The notes beneath the pieces were generated by a model. It saw only the letters and a list, made by a program, of their open reading frames with translations, did no database searches and had not been told where the DNA came from. Made by a program: the position numbers and the translations under genes. From JBGQOG01 sp052113705 (GTDB lineage Bacteria; Pseudomonadota; Alphaproteobacteria; Rhodobacterales; Rhodobacteraceae), in contig NZ_JBGQOG010000004.1 in NCBI RefSeq assembly GCF_052113705.1, forward strand, positions 62,001-126,000: a DNA stretch of 64,000 nt, given 5' to 3'. Shown here in pieces: positions 62,603-64,000 of this stretch (positions are counted from its first letter, which is position 1; the number at the start of each line of letters is the position of its first letter).

Positions 62603-63415
62603 ATGGCAGTAGGTGTATTTGACAGTGGTTTGGGCGGATTGACCGTACATGCCGCCATCGCCGCCCGTCTGCCCGCGCTGCCGCTCGTCTATTTCGGCGA
62701 CAATGCGCACACACCTTACGGCGTCCGTGACGCCGAGGATATTTTCCAGCTGACCTGCAAGGGGGTTGAGCGCCTCTGGGAAGAGGGCTGCGATCTGGTG
62801 ATTCTGGCCTGCAACACCGCCTCTGCCGCCGCGCTGAAGCGGATGCAGGAGACCTGGATTCCGGCGGACAAGCGCGTGCTGGGCGTGTTCGTGCCGCTGA
62901 TCGAGGCGCTGACCGAGCGGCAATGGGGCGACAACACCCCGCCGCGCGAAGTGGCGGTGAAACATGTGGCGCTGTTTGCCACCCCGGCCACGGTCTCCAG
63001 CCGCGCCTTTCAGCGTGAACTCGCCTTCCGGGCGATTGGCGTGGATGTGGAGGCGCAGCCCTGTGGCGGCGTCGTCGATGCGATCGAGCAGGGCGATGAG
63101 ATCCTGGCCGAAGCGATGGTGCGCAGCCATGTGGAGGCGCTGCGGCGCCGGATGCCGAAGCCGGAGGCCGCCATCCTCGGCTGCACGCATTACCCGTTGA
63201 TGCAGCATGTCTTTCAGGATGCGCTCGGCCCTGATGTCAAAGTCTACAGCCAGGCCAATCTGGTGGCAGAGAGCCTTGCCGACTACCTTGAACGCCGCCC
63301 GGAGTTCCTCGGGCCCGGCATGGTTTCGAAATTCCTGACCACCGGCGATCCGAAATCGGTCTCGAGCCATGCCACACAGTTTTTGCGACGCGGGATTACC
63401 TTCGAAGCGGCATAA
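62603..63415 (+). CDS. murI: glutamate racemase
   Basis: Makes D-glutamate for peptidoglycan. It has 270 residues with Asp7 in GVFDSGLGGL, the two catalytic cysteines Cys70 (ILACNTASA) and Cys194 (LGCTHYPL), and FGDNAHTPYG. The frame is open for 100 codons upstream, but AGGAGG lies five bases before the ATG at 62603, which gives the standard N-terminus. It is followed by argC after 48 bases. Confidence 0.96.
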   Translation: MAVGVFDSGLGGLTVHAAIAARLPALPLVYFGDNAHTPYGVRDAEDIFQLTCKGVERLWEEGCDLVILACNTASAAALKRMQETWIPADKRVLGVFVPLIEALTERQWGDNTPPREVAVKHVALFATPATVSSRAFQRELAFRAIGVDVEAQPCGGVVDAIEQGDEILAEAMVRSHVEALRRRMPKPEAAILGCTHYPLMQHVFQDALGPDVKVYSQANLVAESLADYLERRPEFLGPGMVSKFLTTGDPKSVSSHATQFLRRGITFEAA

Positions 63416-63463
63416 GCCGACACCGTGCACTTTCAGCCTTTCCATCCGTCAAAGGATAGACCC

Positions 63464-64000
63464 ATGACCCATAAAATCGCCATCCTCGGAGCCTCGGGCT
63501 ATACGGGCGCCGAGCTAGTCCGCCTGATCGCCACCCATCCCAGCATGCAGATCGTTGCCCTCTCGGGCGACCGCAAGGCCGGGATGGCGATGGGCGATGT
63601 GTTCCCGCATCTGCGGCATCTGCCGCTGCCCGCGCTGCAAAAGATCGAGGATATCGACTTTTCCGGCGTTGATCTGGCGTTTTGCGCCTTGCCGCATGCC
63701 ACCTCGCAGGCCGTCATCAAGGAACTGCCGCGTGACCTGAAAGTGGTGGACCTTTCCGCCGATTTCCGGCTGCGCGACCCGGCCGCCTATGAAAAATGGT
63801 ACGGCAAGCCGCATGCCGCGCTCGATCTGCAGGCCGAGGCGGTCTATGGCCTGACCGAGTTCTACCGCGAGGAGATTGCCGCCGCACGTCTGGTGGCGGG
63901 CACCGGCTGCAACGCGGCTACTGGGCAATACGTCATCCGGCCGCTGATCGAGGCGGGGGTGATCGATCTTGATGAGATCATCATCGACCTGAAAGCCGGG
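63464..64000 (+). CDS. argC: N-acetyl-gamma-glutamyl-phosphate reductase, 3'-truncated by the window
   Basis: Third step of arginine synthesis: NADPH reduction of N-acetylglutamyl phosphate to the semialdehyde. The first 179 residues are visible. They show the NADP-binding ILGASGYTGAELVRL (residues 7-21), ALPHATSQ and LSADFRLRD. The catalytic cysteine is Cys149 in AGTGCNAATGQ. This differs from the usual PGC(Y/F) signature, although the rest fits ArgC well. AAAGGA lies before the ATG. The rest of the gene is beyond base 64000. Confidence 0.93.
   Translation, partial: MTHKIAILGASGYTGAELVRLIATHPSMQIVALSGDRKAGMAMGDVFPHLRHLPLPALQKIEDIDFSGVDLAFCALPHATSQAVIKELPRDLKVVDLSADFRLRDPAAYEKWYGKPHAALDLQAEAVYGLTEFYREEIAAARLVAGTGCNAATGQYVIRPLIEAGVIDLDEIIIDLKAG

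Overview
The window is 64 kb of GC-rich chromosomal DNA from an alphaproteobacterium of the Rhodobacteraceae, most likely Rhodobacter or a close relative (R. capsulatus-like). The basis is gene content and protein sequence: an L-malyl-CoA/beta-methylmalyl-CoA lyase of Rhodobacter type, phbA-phbB, a TIGR02302 low-complexity membrane protein, a TrcR (DUF1013) regulator and an argH-lipoprotein-lysA cluster. The assignment to genus is inference. I found no rRNA, tRNA, CRISPR array, insertion sequence, integrase or phage gene. This is mostly core genome with a few accessory islets.

Layout. 1-4.6 kb: TPR protein (cut by the window edge), ispE, a divergent polyprenyl diphosphate synthase, DUF2007, a TrmN6-like methyltransferase and a DUF465 protein. 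4.6-8.7 kb (minus strand): DMT exporter, phbB, phbA and a stand-alone EAL protein. 8.9-13 kb: tlpA-like thioredoxin divergent from argH, then two tiny lipoproteins (the second LptM-like), DUF2834 and lysA in overlapping frames. 13-20 kb: TIGR02302 protein, MJ0042 zinc-ribbon protein, ftsE-ftsX-plsC and a PPOX flavoprotein. 20-25.6 kb: accA, mcl1 and the divergent dgcN-dgcA-dat operon for D-amino acids. 25.7-35.7 kb: RTX protein, N-formylglutamate amidohydrolase-like protein, pyk, rpmI-rplT, pheS-(unknown 102-residue ORF)-pheT and a glutathione transferase-like protein. 35.8-44 kb: mscL, ald with a divergent Lrp regulator, trkH, rpsU, coq9 with a quinone oxidoreductase, RNase T2 and trcR. 44-52.8 kb: S58 peptidase, esterase/phytase-like secreted protein, L,D-transpeptidase, cupin, panBC and DUF1523. 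53-56 kb: an arsenate resistance operon made of an ArsR-ArsC fusion, GAPDH and ArsJ. 56-64 kb: monothiol glutaredoxin, bolA, FUSC protein, purL, a secreted PRC-like protein, a candidate small RNA, a LysR regulator, murI and the start of argC.

How the genes work together. Acetyl-CoA handling is well represented: phbA and phbB make 3-hydroxybutyryl-CoA, accA belongs to acetyl-CoA carboxylase, and mcl1 belongs to the ethylmalonyl-CoA and 3-hydroxypropionate routes. D-amino acids can be funnelled by Dat to D-glutamate, acetylated by DgcN and racemised by DgcA to N-acetyl-L-glutamate, an arginine precursor; argH and argC are also in the window. The arsenic operon appears to export arsenate as 1-arseno-3-phosphoglycerate, while its regulator is fused to an arsenate reductase. 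The most unusual items are that fusion and its start-overlapping operator, a compact candidate sRNA at 61131-61215 (minus), the extra ORF coupled between pheS and pheT, and a triplicated AAATTTCA motif between mcl1 and dgcN.
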